The notes beneath the pieces are model-generated. The model saw only the letters and a list, made by a program, of their open reading frames with translations. It made no database searches and was not told the DNA's origin. From NCBI GenBank assembly GCA_014238855.1, contig JABAAH010000003.1, forward strand, positions 37,088 through 101,087: 64,000 nt of DNA, in the 5' to 3' direction. Below are positions 30,478-40,207 of this stretch, in pieces. How positions within the stretch are numbered: the stretch's first letter is position 1; each line of letters starts with the position of its first letter. The position numbers were made by a program, and so were the translations under genes. This DNA is from Planctomycetota bacterium (GTDB lineage Bacteria; Planctomycetota; Planctomycetia; Pirellulales; UBA1268).

Positions 30478-31248
30478 GTGAAGATTGCACTCATTAGTGA
30501 CATTCATGGAAATCTTGAGGCGCTTACAGCCGTCCTTGAGGATATCGACAATCAGGGCGTCGACGCACTCTACTGTCTTGGTGATGTTGTTGGATATGGT
30601 CCCAATCCGTGTGAGTGTTTAACCACTATTCGTGATCGCTGTGCGAAGGTGATTCTTGGAAATCATGATCAAGGTGCCCTATTTGATCCAGATGGATTTA
30701 ACGTAGGAGCAGAACGAGCTATTCGTTGGACTCGTGATCAGCTCGAGTCTCATGACCAGCGAGTGCGTCGCTCAGAAGACAACCTTTTCGACTTTCTTGG
30801 TGAATTACCGAGAAGTTTTAAGGAAGGAGAGGTACTCTTTGTTCATGGTTCAGCAAGACGACCTCTTGACGAGTACGTCTTTCCTGAGGACATATACAAT
30901 CCACTCAAGCTCAAGCACATATTCGAACTGATTACTCGGCTGTGCTTTCAGGGTCATACGCATATTCCTGGAGTGTTTACTATTGCCCCAGAGTTCGTAG
31001 CTGCGGCTGTTGGGCCAGGCACAACTGAAGTGAAGATGGTATTGCCAGCTACCAAGGCTATGATCAACGTCGGTTCGGTGGGGCAGCCTAGAGATAATGA
31101 CCCCCGGGCCTGTTATGTGATTGTCGAAGATTTTGAGACAGTGCGATATCGACGGATAAAGTACGACAACAAGGTAACCTCTGACAAAATCTATAATATC
31201 CCAGAACTGGACAATTTTCTTGGGGATCGGCTTCTCGTGGGGCGTTAA
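30478..31248 (+). CDS. Metallophosphoesterase (YfcE/calcineurin-like)
   Basis: [48 protein letters not shown]. Confidence 0.93.
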   Translation: MKIALISDIHGNLEALTAVLEDIDNQGVDALYCLGDVVGYGPNPCECLTTIRDRCAKVILGNHDQGALFDPDGFNVGAERAIRWTRDQLESHDQRVRRSEDNLFDFLGELPRSFKEGEVLFVHGSARRPLDEYVFPEDIYNPLKLKHIFELITRLCFQGHTHIPGVFTIAPEFVAAAVGPGTTEVKMVLPATKAMINVGSVGQPRDNDPRACYVIVEDFETVRYRRIKYDNKVTSDKIYNIPELDNFLGDRLLVGR

Positions 31249-31338
31249 CAAAAACAAAAATCGGAAGACGCCCCCTCCTGATTTGAACAAAAACAGGCTA
31301 TACTCTTGTTTTTCCTATAGGATTTTCATTGGATCATC

Positions 31339-33702
31339 GTGGAACGACGCTACGCTGTTTTTATTGCTCTTTCGTTGGCTGCTGTTCTCGGCAGTCAGGT
31401 CATGCGCACGTTTCTATTTCCGCAGGCAGAAGAACCACCGCCGGTTGCTGACGTGGCCGTTGGTAATGAAAATATTGCAAGCCAAGATGAGAGTGCAAAG
31501 AAAGACAAGGTTGGCACTGGAGATAGCCCCAACGCACCCTCAACAGAGTCTGATCGTTTCGTTGGGGACCAGTCGGTCGTTGGGTCCTCGGGTGAATCGG
31601 CGTCGGGTAGAGAACAGTCGGCATTATCATCATCGCCGCGGCGACATCTCTCTCTGGGTTCACTTCAACCTGATGGTCCAACCGGCATGCTTGTTACGCT
31701 GTCGAGCCGTGGGGCGACTGTTGAGCGTATTGAATTAGCTGGTGATCAGTTTCACGATCAGGACGATCGCGGGGCATACATTGGTCACTTTGCTGCAGAT
31801 GTTGTTCCGGAGGGGTGTCGTCTCAGCGTTGTTGGTGATGGCACTCCGGCGGCAAATGCTGGGCTGAAGACCGGAGATGTTCTTGTTCGGGTCTCTGATT
31901 CCACAACACCAGACCCGCAAAGTCTCACCTCTGTATTGGCTCGACTGAATCCTGGCCAGAGTTTCCCCGTTGTCTTTCGTCGGCCACAGGGAGAATCGCT
32001 TGGTCGTGAGCAAACTGTTGAAGTGAGTGCAACTCGCCGACCACTTGAGGTAATACGTCCAGAGTTTAGTACGGTTCCTGTTGTAGATGTCAATGCAGGG
32101 TTTCACGACCCACTCTCTTTTCGTGTAGCGATCGCATCCCGAGATGGCCAGAAGCGGCCAGAAGGCGGTGAGATAGACGGAAACAAGCTTGAGCAAAAAG
32201 ACTGGGAGGCAACGGTTGCAGATGATCGGATGTCTATCGAGTTTCGCCGAACTCTCAACGATGGCTTGGTTGTTGCGAAACAATATCGCCTCGTAACCGC
32301 TGCAGATAACCCCGTGGGTCTGGTAGATAACGATCGTGCAGGTAGGTATCGGTTGCAACTCAGGGTGTCATTTGTGGCTCCACAACCGACTCGTCTTGAG
32401 TACACCATCGATGGTCCCAATGGACTCCCTACTGAGGGTTGGTGGTACGCGGCTCGCGTGTCCCGTTCATGGGGTTCACTCGGTGTTCGAGATGTCGCAA
32501 TGCGTTTCGTGGGCGAGCCATCAACACTCATCAGTGGGCTGACATTGACGGATGAGGATGCTGAGCAAGCCGCAAGTGCTATTCTCGAAGAAAAGCCGCT
32601 CTCATTCGCTGGGGTCGATGCTTTGTATTTCGCGAGTGGATTACTCCCGGCGGTTGAAGGAAAAGAAATACCACAGCTTGCAGAAGTTCAATCAGTAGTT
32701 GTTGGTGACGTTCCGGAAGCCGCTCGCCGCAAACTCGTTAACGTCAGTTGTCGATTATTATCCAGTGAGTTGCAACTCGAACCTGATGTGCCAGTAACAC
32801 ACCGGTTCGACATATTTGCAGGACCCAAGCGTCCGAGTCTTCTCGCAGCATTTGGGCGTCCGCAGGCATCCATGAATGATCTTGTGTACTACGGTTGGTT
32901 TGGTTGGGTAGCCCGGCCAATGATCGCAATTCTTCATGTTCTGAATGCCATCATTCGAAACTATGGAGTTGCCATCATTTTACTGACGGTCATTGTTCGT
33001 GGAGCAATGTTTCCAATCAGCCGAAAGCAAGCATTGTCATCACAGAAAATGCAGGTTCTGCAGCCAGAGATGAAAGCGATTGCTGATAAATATAAAAACG
33101 ATCCACAGAAACGGACGATGGCTACACAGGAGCTTTGGAGGAAGCATAGCTACAACCCTGCCGGTGGATGTCTGTTGGTTTTTATTCAGATACCAATCTT
33201 TATGGGCCTCTATCGTTCATTGGCGACAGATGTCGAACTTAGGCAGGCACCGCTTTTTACATCTGCTATTCGCTGGTGCTCGAACCTCGCCGCCCCAGAT
33301 ATGATGCTCGATTGGTCTGGTTTTATGCCAGACTTTTTAGTTTCACCAGAGGGCTGGCTTGGCCCATACCTGAATCTATTCCCACTGCTTACCATCGGGC
33401 TCTTCTTGTGGCAGCAGAAACTTTTCATGCCGCCCGCTGTCGATGAACAGGCGAAGATGCAGCAGCAAGTCATGAAGTATATGATGTTTTTTATGGCCTT
33501 AATGTTTTTCAAGGTGCCGTGTGGTTTGTGTCTGTATTTTATTGCATCAAGTCTTTGGGGCATTGCTGAACGGCTTTTACTTCCAACAACGAAGCCAGGT
33601 AGTGCACTTGCTGGAGCAGGTGGCCCAACAATAGTAGATGCAGTAAGCAGTAAGCCAGCTGACCGATCCTCGGGTGGACGAAAGCGTCGAAAACGACGGT
33701 AA
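31339..33702 (+). CDS. yidC: Membrane protein insertase YidC with an embedded PDZ-like domain in the periplasmic region
   Basis: C-terminal NYGVAIILLTVIVRGAMFPISRKQALSSQKMQVLQPEMKAIADKYKNDPQKRTMATQELWRKHSYNPAGGCLLVFIQIPIFMGLYRSL; PDZ-like GTPAANAGLKTGDVLVRVSDSTTPDPQSLTSVL. Confidence 0.95.
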   Translation: MERRYAVFIALSLAAVLGSQVMRTFLFPQAEEPPPVADVAVGNENIASQDESAKKDKVGTGDSPNAPSTESDRFVGDQSVVGSSGESASGREQSALSSSPRRHLSLGSLQPDGPTGMLVTLSSRGATVERIELAGDQFHDQDDRGAYIGHFAADVVPEGCRLSVVGDGTPAANAGLKTGDVLVRVSDSTTPDPQSLTSVLARLNPGQSFPVVFRRPQGESLGREQTVEVSATRRPLEVIRPEFSTVPVVDVNAGFHDPLSFRVAIASRDGQKRPEGGEIDGNKLEQKDWEATVADDRMSIEFRRTLNDGLVVAKQYRLVTAADNPVGLVDNDRAGRYRLQLRVSFVAPQPTRLEYTIDGPNGLPTEGWWYAARVSRSWGSLGVRDVAMRFVGEPSTLISGLTLTDEDAEQAASAILEEKPLSFAGVDALYFASGLLPAVEGKEIPQLAEVQSVVVGDVPEAARRKLVNVSCRLLSSELQLEPDVPVTHRFDIFAGPKRPSLLAAFGRPQASMNDLVYYGWFGWVARPMIAILHVLNAIIRNYGVAIILLTVIVRGAMFPISRKQALSSQKMQVLQPEMKAIADKYKNDPQKRTMATQELWRKHSYNPAGGCLLVFIQIPIFMGLYRSLATDVELRQAPLFTSAIRWCSNLAAPDMMLDWSGFMPDFLVSPEGWLGPYLNLFPLLTIGLFLWQQKLFMPPAVDEQAKMQQQVMKYMMFFMALMFFKVPCGLCLYFIASSLWGIAERLLLPTTKPGSALAGAGGPTIVDAVSSKPADRSSGGRKRRKRR

Positions 33703-33766
33703 TATAGGAATGGTCGCCACCTGTAACTTCTTGTTGGCAATCTGCTTGTAATAAAGCAACGGTGTC

Positions 33767-35185
33767 ATGGATTCCACGACTGATCTTATTGTTGCCCCAG
33801 CAACGGCTCCGCAGCCAGCTGCTCGCTCAATCGTTCGTCTGACAGGCGAGGGCCTTGGTAGTGTTTTGTTCCGCCTCTTTGTTTTGGCAGACGGAAGCCG
33901 ACTCCGATTACCAGATAAGCATCAGGACGCTCAAAATGTAGAGGTACGATTCCACCCCGGCTCGTTAGGATCGAGGTGGGGTGAACTCCCTGTTTCGTTA
34001 CTTTTTTGGCCAGGTCCCGGAGGGCCTTTAGGGGCTGCAGTTGCTGAGGTTCAGCTGCCTGGTTCGGCTCCTTTACAGGCGGCGTTGGTGCAGGAAGTTT
34101 GTCGTTTCGGAGCTCGATTAGCTCGCGGTGGAGAGTTTTCACTACGTAGTTTTCTTGCAGGAAAGATCGACTTGTTGCAAGCAGAAGCTGTTGTCGCGGT
34201 TGTCGATGCGAGGACGCCACAGGAACTGTCTCAAGCACTTGATCGGATGGCGGGAGGCATTGGGAAGAAAGTCGAGGAGCTCCGTGAGTATCTACTCGAT
34301 CTTGTTGCAGATATTGAGGCTGCAATTGACTTTGCAGATGATCTTGCCCCGGATTCGGTTCCGGTAGCAGATACCACGGAGGCTGCAATTGGACCGAAAA
34401 TTCAACATGTACGCCAGCATCTTGATCGTGTTGCCGTTCAGTTGGTAGCTCGTGATAGTGGTGGGCAGGCGGGTCTGCCACGGGTAGTTCTGGCTGGACC
34501 ACCAAACATTGGTAAAAGCAGTCTCTTTAACCGTTTGGTTGGACGTGATATGGCGCTGGTGGAAAACGAAGCTGGGACGACTCGGGATTGGATTGCTGGT
34601 GAACTGTGCGATGCTGCAGGAATCGTCACATGTGTTCTTGTTGATCTTGCAGGTATAGGCGAAGCCAGTGGTAATCTTCTGGCTGAGCGAGAGGTGAGTA
34701 TGGCTGCTGACAAAGTTGCGAGGGAAGAAATTCGTCGGGCGGATGTAGTGATTGCGTGTCACGAGGGTGACTCAGAACGTGACCTAGGACTGGGTGATTT
34801 TGCGACTGAATATATTCCTGTTGTAACTCGCGTTGATCAAAGTCATGGCGGTAAGGCTTCGACTGACGGCCGCGGGTGTATCCGCACAAGTGCGAGAACA
34901 GGTATAGGTGTCGAAGCACTTAGGCGACGGATACTGGATGCCGTTTCGGCGATACATCGTGAAACACCTGCCACAATCAGGCTCCGTGCTGGAATCTCAA
35001 AAGCGAATGAGTCTCTTGTCCATGCTGAAAAAAATATGACAGGCTGTGACGGTGGCTCGCCGGATGAAGCCCTCCTTGCGGTACTTCTGCGACAGGCCAT
35101 CGACTCTTTAGGTGAGGTGACAGGAGCGGTGGTGGGCACCGACATTCTTGATCGAGTCTTTTCCCGTCACTGTATTGGAAAGTAG
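33767..35185 (+). CDS. mnmE: tRNA modification GTPase MnmE (divergent)
   Basis: EFSLRSFLAGKIDLLQAEAVVAVVDA, GPPNIGKSSLFNRLVGRDMALVENEAGTTRDWI, C-terminal FSRHCIGK. Confidence 0.9.
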   Translation: MDSTTDLIVAPATAPQPAARSIVRLTGEGLGSVLFRLFVLADGSRLRLPDKHQDAQNVEVRFHPGSLGSRWGELPVSLLFWPGPGGPLGAAVAEVQLPGSAPLQAALVQEVCRFGARLARGGEFSLRSFLAGKIDLLQAEAVVAVVDARTPQELSQALDRMAGGIGKKVEELREYLLDLVADIEAAIDFADDLAPDSVPVADTTEAAIGPKIQHVRQHLDRVAVQLVARDSGGQAGLPRVVLAGPPNIGKSSLFNRLVGRDMALVENEAGTTRDWIAGELCDAAGIVTCVLVDLAGIGEASGNLLAEREVSMAADKVAREEIRRADVVIACHEGDSERDLGLGDFATEYIPVVTRVDQSHGGKASTDGRGCIRTSARTGIGVEALRRRILDAVSAIHRETPATIRLRAGISKANESLVHAEKNMTGCDGGSPDEALLAVLLRQAIDSLGEVTGAVVGTDILDRVFSRHCIGK

Positions 35186-35343
35186 TGGAAACAAGTGTGG
35201 TTCGCAGTTAGCCGTGTATGGAATGATTCTTTACGCACGCTATCCTGCAGATATGTGGCTAAGTATTGTGGTTTGCTTTTATCATTCGGCGTGGGTACTT
35301 CAGAGAAGTTGCCCATCTGACCTGCGAGCATGTGGAGAGAATT

Positions 35344-37056
35344 ATGGTTTCAAGCAAGTTTGACGTAGCTACGGAATGTCTGCGATTATCGCAAGCTGCG
35401 GATCGTTGGAAGAGCACTGCTCTGGTTGATCGCGCAGAATTGGCGAAGAAAACAGCTCAGGCAGTCGGTGAAGAAGCGCAGGCGTGGGTTGGTGCTGCTG
35501 TTGCGATGAAATCGGTTGGCCCCGATGGCCAGTTGGTGTGCTCCAACGAGCTTCGTTCGATGTTGTGGGCGGAGGAGTCCGCAACTGGTCCTATTGCGAC
35601 GCTGCGTCTTTTAATTCTCACTGAGCAGGCTTTACGGAGTGTTGGTACATCGGGGATGGCGAATGTTTCAGTGAAGCCGAGAGTGACGCACGTGCAGAAA
35701 CAGGACAGTAAGTCGCCATTTGGCACACCATCTTCGTTACTATCTATCGATGTATTGCCTGTACGGAGTCTTTATGACTCTACAATTTTTCGAGGGCATC
35801 AAGCGACTGTTCGTTGCGCAAATATAGGTAGTGTTGAAACATTTATGAAGCTGTGGCAAGAAGAGTGTCAGCGGCGTCCGCATTCGGGTGGCGTTGCTGT
35901 TGTACTCGGTGCAGGTAACGTTACTGGCCTAGCTGCAGCTGATGCCGTGAGTCAAATCTTTGAATATGGTCGTGCTGTTTTGCTCAAGCTGCATCCGGTG
36001 CAGGCCTCATTGGTAACAGTTTTTCGTTCTGCATTGAAGCCGCTCGTAGAGGCGGGGTTGTTAAGCGTTGTCATTGGCGATACGGAACTCGTAAGTGACG
36101 CCATCAGAAATAAAGAAGTGACTGCGATGCATCTCACAGGGGGGGAGGAAACATTTCGAAACATTGTTCGAAGTAGTCAAAGTGAATTAGGCGTTAAGGA
36201 AATCACGTGTGAACTCGGAAACGTTACTCCGTGGATTGTTGTTCCTGGCAAATATTCTGAAAAAGACCTGTTGTATCAAGCAGACCAGGTTGCAGCATCA
36301 ATAGCAAATAATTCATCGTTTAATTGTATCGCGACAAAAGTTGTCTTGACGAGTCGACACTGGAGTCAACGACAACAGTTTCTTGATCGTATCGAACAGC
36401 GGCTTGCAAGTTTGCCCGCGAGACCAGTCTGGTATCCCGGTGCCATTGATCTCCACCAGAAGGCAACGGGTCATTGCATTACAGGTGGGTGCATAAAACC
36501 GAGGCTCTTGCAAAATATTCAGCGGGATGATCAGCCGCATTGGTTTGCACAAGAATGGTTTATTCCAATTGCAGTTGAGACAGCTGTTGATGGCGACTCA
36601 ATTGAAGAGTTTTGTACGGAAATTTCACAGTTCGTGCGAGAGTTGCCCGGAACACTTGCTGCAAGCGTGACTCGTCCTGATGGAATGGCAACACATGATG
36701 CATCTCGAGTTGAGCTTTTGATTGAACATTTGCGATACGGGGTTGTTGCTGTCAATGCATGGTCGGCGCTTGCTTATGCTGTAGCAAATATCCCTTGGGG
36801 TGGTTTTCCTGGTGGCACTATCGAGAACCCTCAGAGTGGTATCGGGCACGTTCATAACCCACAGTTTTTACCATTGGTAAACAATTCAATTCTTCGAGCA
36901 CCATTACGAGTCTGGCCAACGCCGCCCTGGTTCCCTTGGCATCGTAAGGGGAAACAACTCGCTGGGGGTGTCACCGAAATGTATGCTGCTATTGCGGCGG
37001 GCAAAGGAGGGCGCTGGAACCTTGTTGGAATGTTGCCGGACGTGTTTCGAAGTTAA
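35344..37056 (+). CDS. Aldehyde dehydrogenase superfamily protein, atypical
   Basis: VVLGAGNVTGLAAADAVSQIFEYGRAVLLKLHP, MHLTGGEETFRNIV, ELGNVTPWIVVPG, NNSSFNCIATKVVL; ATG at 35344. Confidence 0.75.
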   Translation: MVSSKFDVATECLRLSQAADRWKSTALVDRAELAKKTAQAVGEEAQAWVGAAVAMKSVGPDGQLVCSNELRSMLWAEESATGPIATLRLLILTEQALRSVGTSGMANVSVKPRVTHVQKQDSKSPFGTPSSLLSIDVLPVRSLYDSTIFRGHQATVRCANIGSVETFMKLWQEECQRRPHSGGVAVVLGAGNVTGLAAADAVSQIFEYGRAVLLKLHPVQASLVTVFRSALKPLVEAGLLSVVIGDTELVSDAIRNKEVTAMHLTGGEETFRNIVRSSQSELGVKEITCELGNVTPWIVVPGKYSEKDLLYQADQVAASIANNSSFNCIATKVVLTSRHWSQRQQFLDRIEQRLASLPARPVWYPGAIDLHQKATGHCITGGCIKPRLLQNIQRDDQPHWFAQEWFIPIAVETAVDGDSIEEFCTEISQFVRELPGTLAASVTRPDGMATHDASRVELLIEHLRYGVVAVNAWSALAYAVANIPWGGFPGGTIENPQSGIGHVHNPQFLPLVNNSILRAPLRVWPTPPWFPWHRKGKQLAGGVTEMYAAIAAGKGGRWNLVGMLPDVFRS

Positions 37057-37137
37057 GCACGATGATTTGTGGATGCCTTGTTGAATGCTCAATGAAGTTC
37101 GAGGCCTTCTCGCGGTCGTATGTGTTCATTGTGGTGC

Positions 37138-39222
37138 CTAGCGTTTTCGTGGTTTTGCACCCACCTTCTCTCTTGGTGCTGCAGGTCCCTCGCTGAATTT
37201 TTCTGGTTGGCCAGTGAGTTCGTAGAGAAACCGACTTGGCTTGCAGGGTTTTGCTTTTCCCCATTTCATGCGAGTTAGTGCAAGGGAAAGAATAAGTCGT
37301 TTTCGAGCACGAGTAACCCCAACGTAGCAGAGACGTCGTTCTTCATCGATTGCAGGGAGGCCTTCATTTGTTGCTCTGATATGAGGTAAAAGGTTTTCCT
37401 CTAAACCAACCATCCATACGCAATCAAACTCAAGGCCTTTTGCGGCATGAAGTGTCATGAGTTTCAGGGCGTTGCCTTTTGGCTTATCTTCCTCAAACCG
37501 TTCTGCTTCTGTCACCTCAAGAATGAGGTCATCGAGATATCGCTGAACAGTAGTTGCAGGTTCGGCAGATCCATGCTCTTTTTCGTATCGAGCTAAACCG
37601 TTAACAATCTCCTCTACTGACTGCCAGCGTGATTCCTGCTCTTTTTCATCCTCAAATTCTTTCTCTAGGTATTGCCGATATTGTGCCTGATCCAAAGCTC
37701 GCTGGAGCGCATCGGCCGCCGGCAGTCCACTTGTGGTGTTTGCTGGACCTAGCGAGATAAGTTTTTCAAGTTTTTCTACACCGGTGGACGCCGCAGGCGA
37801 CAGCTGTCCAGATTGTTTCAGTTCGAGGAGTGTAAGCCAGATGGTTTTCCCTGTCTCAGAAGCTTTTCTGCGGGCCTTTTCAATCGCGTTATACGACAGA
37901 CCGCGGGGTGGGACATTTGCGATTCGTGCAAGTGCAAGGTCGTCGCTCTGGTCAACAAGGAGCCGAAGGAATGACAGCACATCTTTGACCTCACGGCGAT
38001 CGAAAAAAGAACGACTTCCAATAAGTTCGTAAGGAATATTACGGTGGCGTAATTCAGTTTCAAAGACACGAGTCTGCTCGCCAGTCCGAACAAGAATAGC
38101 CATTTCATTCGGGGGTGCGAATCGCTCCATGAGTAAGGCCTGTGCATCGGCCGTGACGCGGCGTGCTTCATCAACTTCATCTTGGGCCTGCACGATGCTT
38201 GGCTTAAGCCCTGAAGGAACTCTGGAAATAAGTGTTTTGCCGTGCCGGCGTGAATTGCATTCAATGAGCTGGTTAGCAGCTTCAATAATTTCAGGAGTTG
38301 ACCGATAGTTCTCCTCGAGTCGGACAACTGTGGCGCCTGGCCAGCGAGTTGGGAAATCAAGAATATGAGAGATCTGCGCGCCCCTCCATGCATAAATCGA
38401 TTGGTCATCGTCGCCGACAACACAGAGGCTTCTATGATCACGGGCAAGAGCTGAAAGAATGCGTTCCTGAATACCACTTGTATCCTGATACTCATCAACC
38501 AGAATGTGATCGAAGCGAGTGGCTTCTTGTTGTCGAATGACATCGTCTTGTTCGAAAAGCTGGTCAACAAGGAGAAGTAAGTCATCAAAGTCAACGGCAC
38601 CAACACCTTGCATGAGTCGTTGATAACGTTGATATCCTGCTGCCGCAAGATCCCAGGAATCATCGGCATCAACAGAGAGGGTATCGAAAACCTCATTTGG
38701 TCGAACCCCGCGGCTTTTCCATCGGCTAATGCGGTCAAGGAGATCAGTTGGTCGCAGGGTTGCTTCAGCTACTTTCAACTCTTTGAGTACTCTCCGAGCA
38801 GTCGTTTCTTGTTCCCCCCGGTTCACAATCACAAAACGTTTCGGATAGCCAGCCCGTTCAGCGTGCCGACGAAGAATGCGAACACAGAGTGAATGTATGG
38901 TTGATATTTCAGGCTTCTGGGGGCGGCTGTCTTTCTTTTCACCTCTCTGCGGTTTGCGTTTTGTGCCAAATTTCCTGCCAATACGCAGCACCATTTCACG
39001 GGCTGCTTTATTCGTGAATGTAACCGCTAGAATTCGTTCGGGTAATGTTCCTTGCCGGACAAGGTGAAGTATTCGAGAAATGACAACACGGGTTTTACCT
39101 GTTCCCGCACCAGCGAGGACGAGCAGAGGTCCCACGGAGGCAAGAACTGCTTCCATTTGAGCAGTATTCAAGCCCCGTTGAGGGTCCGTTCGGTGGTTTG
39201 AGTAGTTTTCTTTCGTTGGCAT
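37138..39222 (-). CDS. UvrD/PcrA/Rep-type superfamily 1 DNA helicase
   Basis: LNTAQMEAVLASVGPLLVLAGAGTGKTRVV, AVTFTNKAAREM, ILVDEYQDTSGIQ, VVGDDDQSIYAWRGA, LMTLHAAKGLEFDCVWMVGLEE. Confidence 0.96.
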   Translation of the reverse strand: MPTKENYSNHRTDPQRGLNTAQMEAVLASVGPLLVLAGAGTGKTRVVISRILHLVRQGTLPERILAVTFTNKAAREMVLRIGRKFGTKRKPQRGEKKDSRPQKPEISTIHSLCVRILRRHAERAGYPKRFVIVNRGEQETTARRVLKELKVAEATLRPTDLLDRISRWKSRGVRPNEVFDTLSVDADDSWDLAAAGYQRYQRLMQGVGAVDFDDLLLLVDQLFEQDDVIRQQEATRFDHILVDEYQDTSGIQERILSALARDHRSLCVVGDDDQSIYAWRGAQISHILDFPTRWPGATVVRLEENYRSTPEIIEAANQLIECNSRRHGKTLISRVPSGLKPSIVQAQDEVDEARRVTADAQALLMERFAPPNEMAILVRTGEQTRVFETELRHRNIPYELIGSRSFFDRREVKDVLSFLRLLVDQSDDLALARIANVPPRGLSYNAIEKARRKASETGKTIWLTLLELKQSGQLSPAASTGVEKLEKLISLGPANTTSGLPAADALQRALDQAQYRQYLEKEFEDEKEQESRWQSVEEIVNGLARYEKEHGSAEPATTVQRYLDDLILEVTEAERFEEDKPKGNALKLMTLHAAKGLEFDCVWMVGLEENLLPHIRATNEGLPAIDEERRLCYVGVTRARKRLILSLALTRMKWGKAKPCKPSRFLYELTGQPEKFSEGPAAPREKVGAKPRKR

Positions 39223-39358
39223 GGCTGTCAGTATTAGTGGACTCTACCACACTGTTAGGGTCACCTTGACGCTCCGCCTCAAGAAGCGTCTATTTGGCGT
39301 GGAAGTATGGTAATTGTTGAATCCGCTACACGGCGGCGAGCGCGGTAAAATTACACGA

Positions 39359-40204
39359 ATGGAGAATGCGATGAAGTCGGAACGTCGGCACGAACTGCAG
39401 GAAAACGACCTTTCCGAGCAAGCTGAACATCTTTCAGATCGTTTGCGTCCGTACGTGACGCCCATTCTTTCCGTTGCGATCGGTGGCCTTATCCTCGTTT
39501 TACTCGGTCTTTTCGTGTCTGCTCGTTGGGAGGCAACCCGCTCAGAAAGCTGGGATACGTGTCTTGCTGCGCTCGTAACCGGGGATCCGGAAGGATTTAG
39601 AGAAGTCATTCTTCGCTATCCTGATACGCCTGCAGCACAGTGGGCCGAACTCATTTTGGCCGACAGAACATTAGCTGAGGCCACAGATTTACTTTTTGCA
39701 AAGCTGAACCCCGCCAATGACGTCGCTCGTGAGCGTCTTGAGCGAGCCGCTGCAGCGTATGCCGATGTGTTGTCACAACGACCGACCAGCATGGTTGCAG
39801 AGCGTGCGACGATGGGACTTGCAAAAGCTCGTGAAAGCCTCGGGGATTTAGATCAGGCCCGTCGTGGGTATGAGGCTGTCGCCAATGAATTTCCTTCAAG
39901 CCCAATGGCGCAGATGGCAGCGGAGCATGCAGAAGATCTCGGTCGAGATAAAACAAAAGCTTTTTATACGTGGTTTGCTAACCAACGAGCAGTCAATGCA
40001 ATACAAGAAGAATCGGCTGTAACAAGTGACAGCCAGACAGGTGACAGCCAGACAAGTGACAGCCAGACAGGTGACAGCCAGACAGGTGATGCAGGGCAAC
40101 AGTCAACGAATCCTCCGAAGACCGAAGACACTCAGGAGGAGACACCTGCAAAGGAAAACAAGGCGGACGCCACAGCCCAACCTGAAAGTGCATCAGAGGA
40201 GTAA
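39359..40204 (+). CDS. Membrane-anchored TPR-like protein (YfgM-like)
   Basis: Single TM (PILSVAIGGLILVLLGLFVSA), TPR-like repeats, low-complexity DSQTG C-terminus; ATG at 39359. Confidence 0.6.
   Translation: MENAMKSERRHELQENDLSEQAEHLSDRLRPYVTPILSVAIGGLILVLLGLFVSARWEATRSESWDTCLAALVTGDPEGFREVILRYPDTPAAQWAELILADRTLAEATDLLFAKLNPANDVARERLERAAAAYADVLSQRPTSMVAERATMGLAKARESLGDLDQARRGYEAVANEFPSSPMAQMAAEHAEDLGRDKTKAFYTWFANQRAVNAIQEESAVTSDSQTGDSQTSDSQTGDSQTGDAGQQSTNPPKTEDTQEETPAKENKADATAQPESASEE
40025..40084 (+). repeat. 15-bp in-frame tandem repeat, 4 copies
   Basis: (RGTGACAGCCAGACA)x4 encoding SDSQTGDSQTSDSQTGDSQTGD. Confidence 0.95.
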
Positions 40205-40207
40205 CCG

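Noticed and set aside
31285-31315. TTGAAC...TATACT promoter-like pair upstream of yidC
   Set aside because: Spacing of about 10 bp is far from the 16-18 bp expected of a sigma-70 promoter.
33786-34505. 239-aa ORF antisense to mnmE
   Set aside because: Gln/His/Pro-rich shadow translation of a well-supported GTPase gene; no independent evidence.
37818-38738. 306-aa ORF in an alternative frame inside the UvrD-type helicase gene
   Set aside because: Fully inside a strongly supported helicase CDS on the same strand; composition lacks coherent domain motifs, consistent with a frame shadow.
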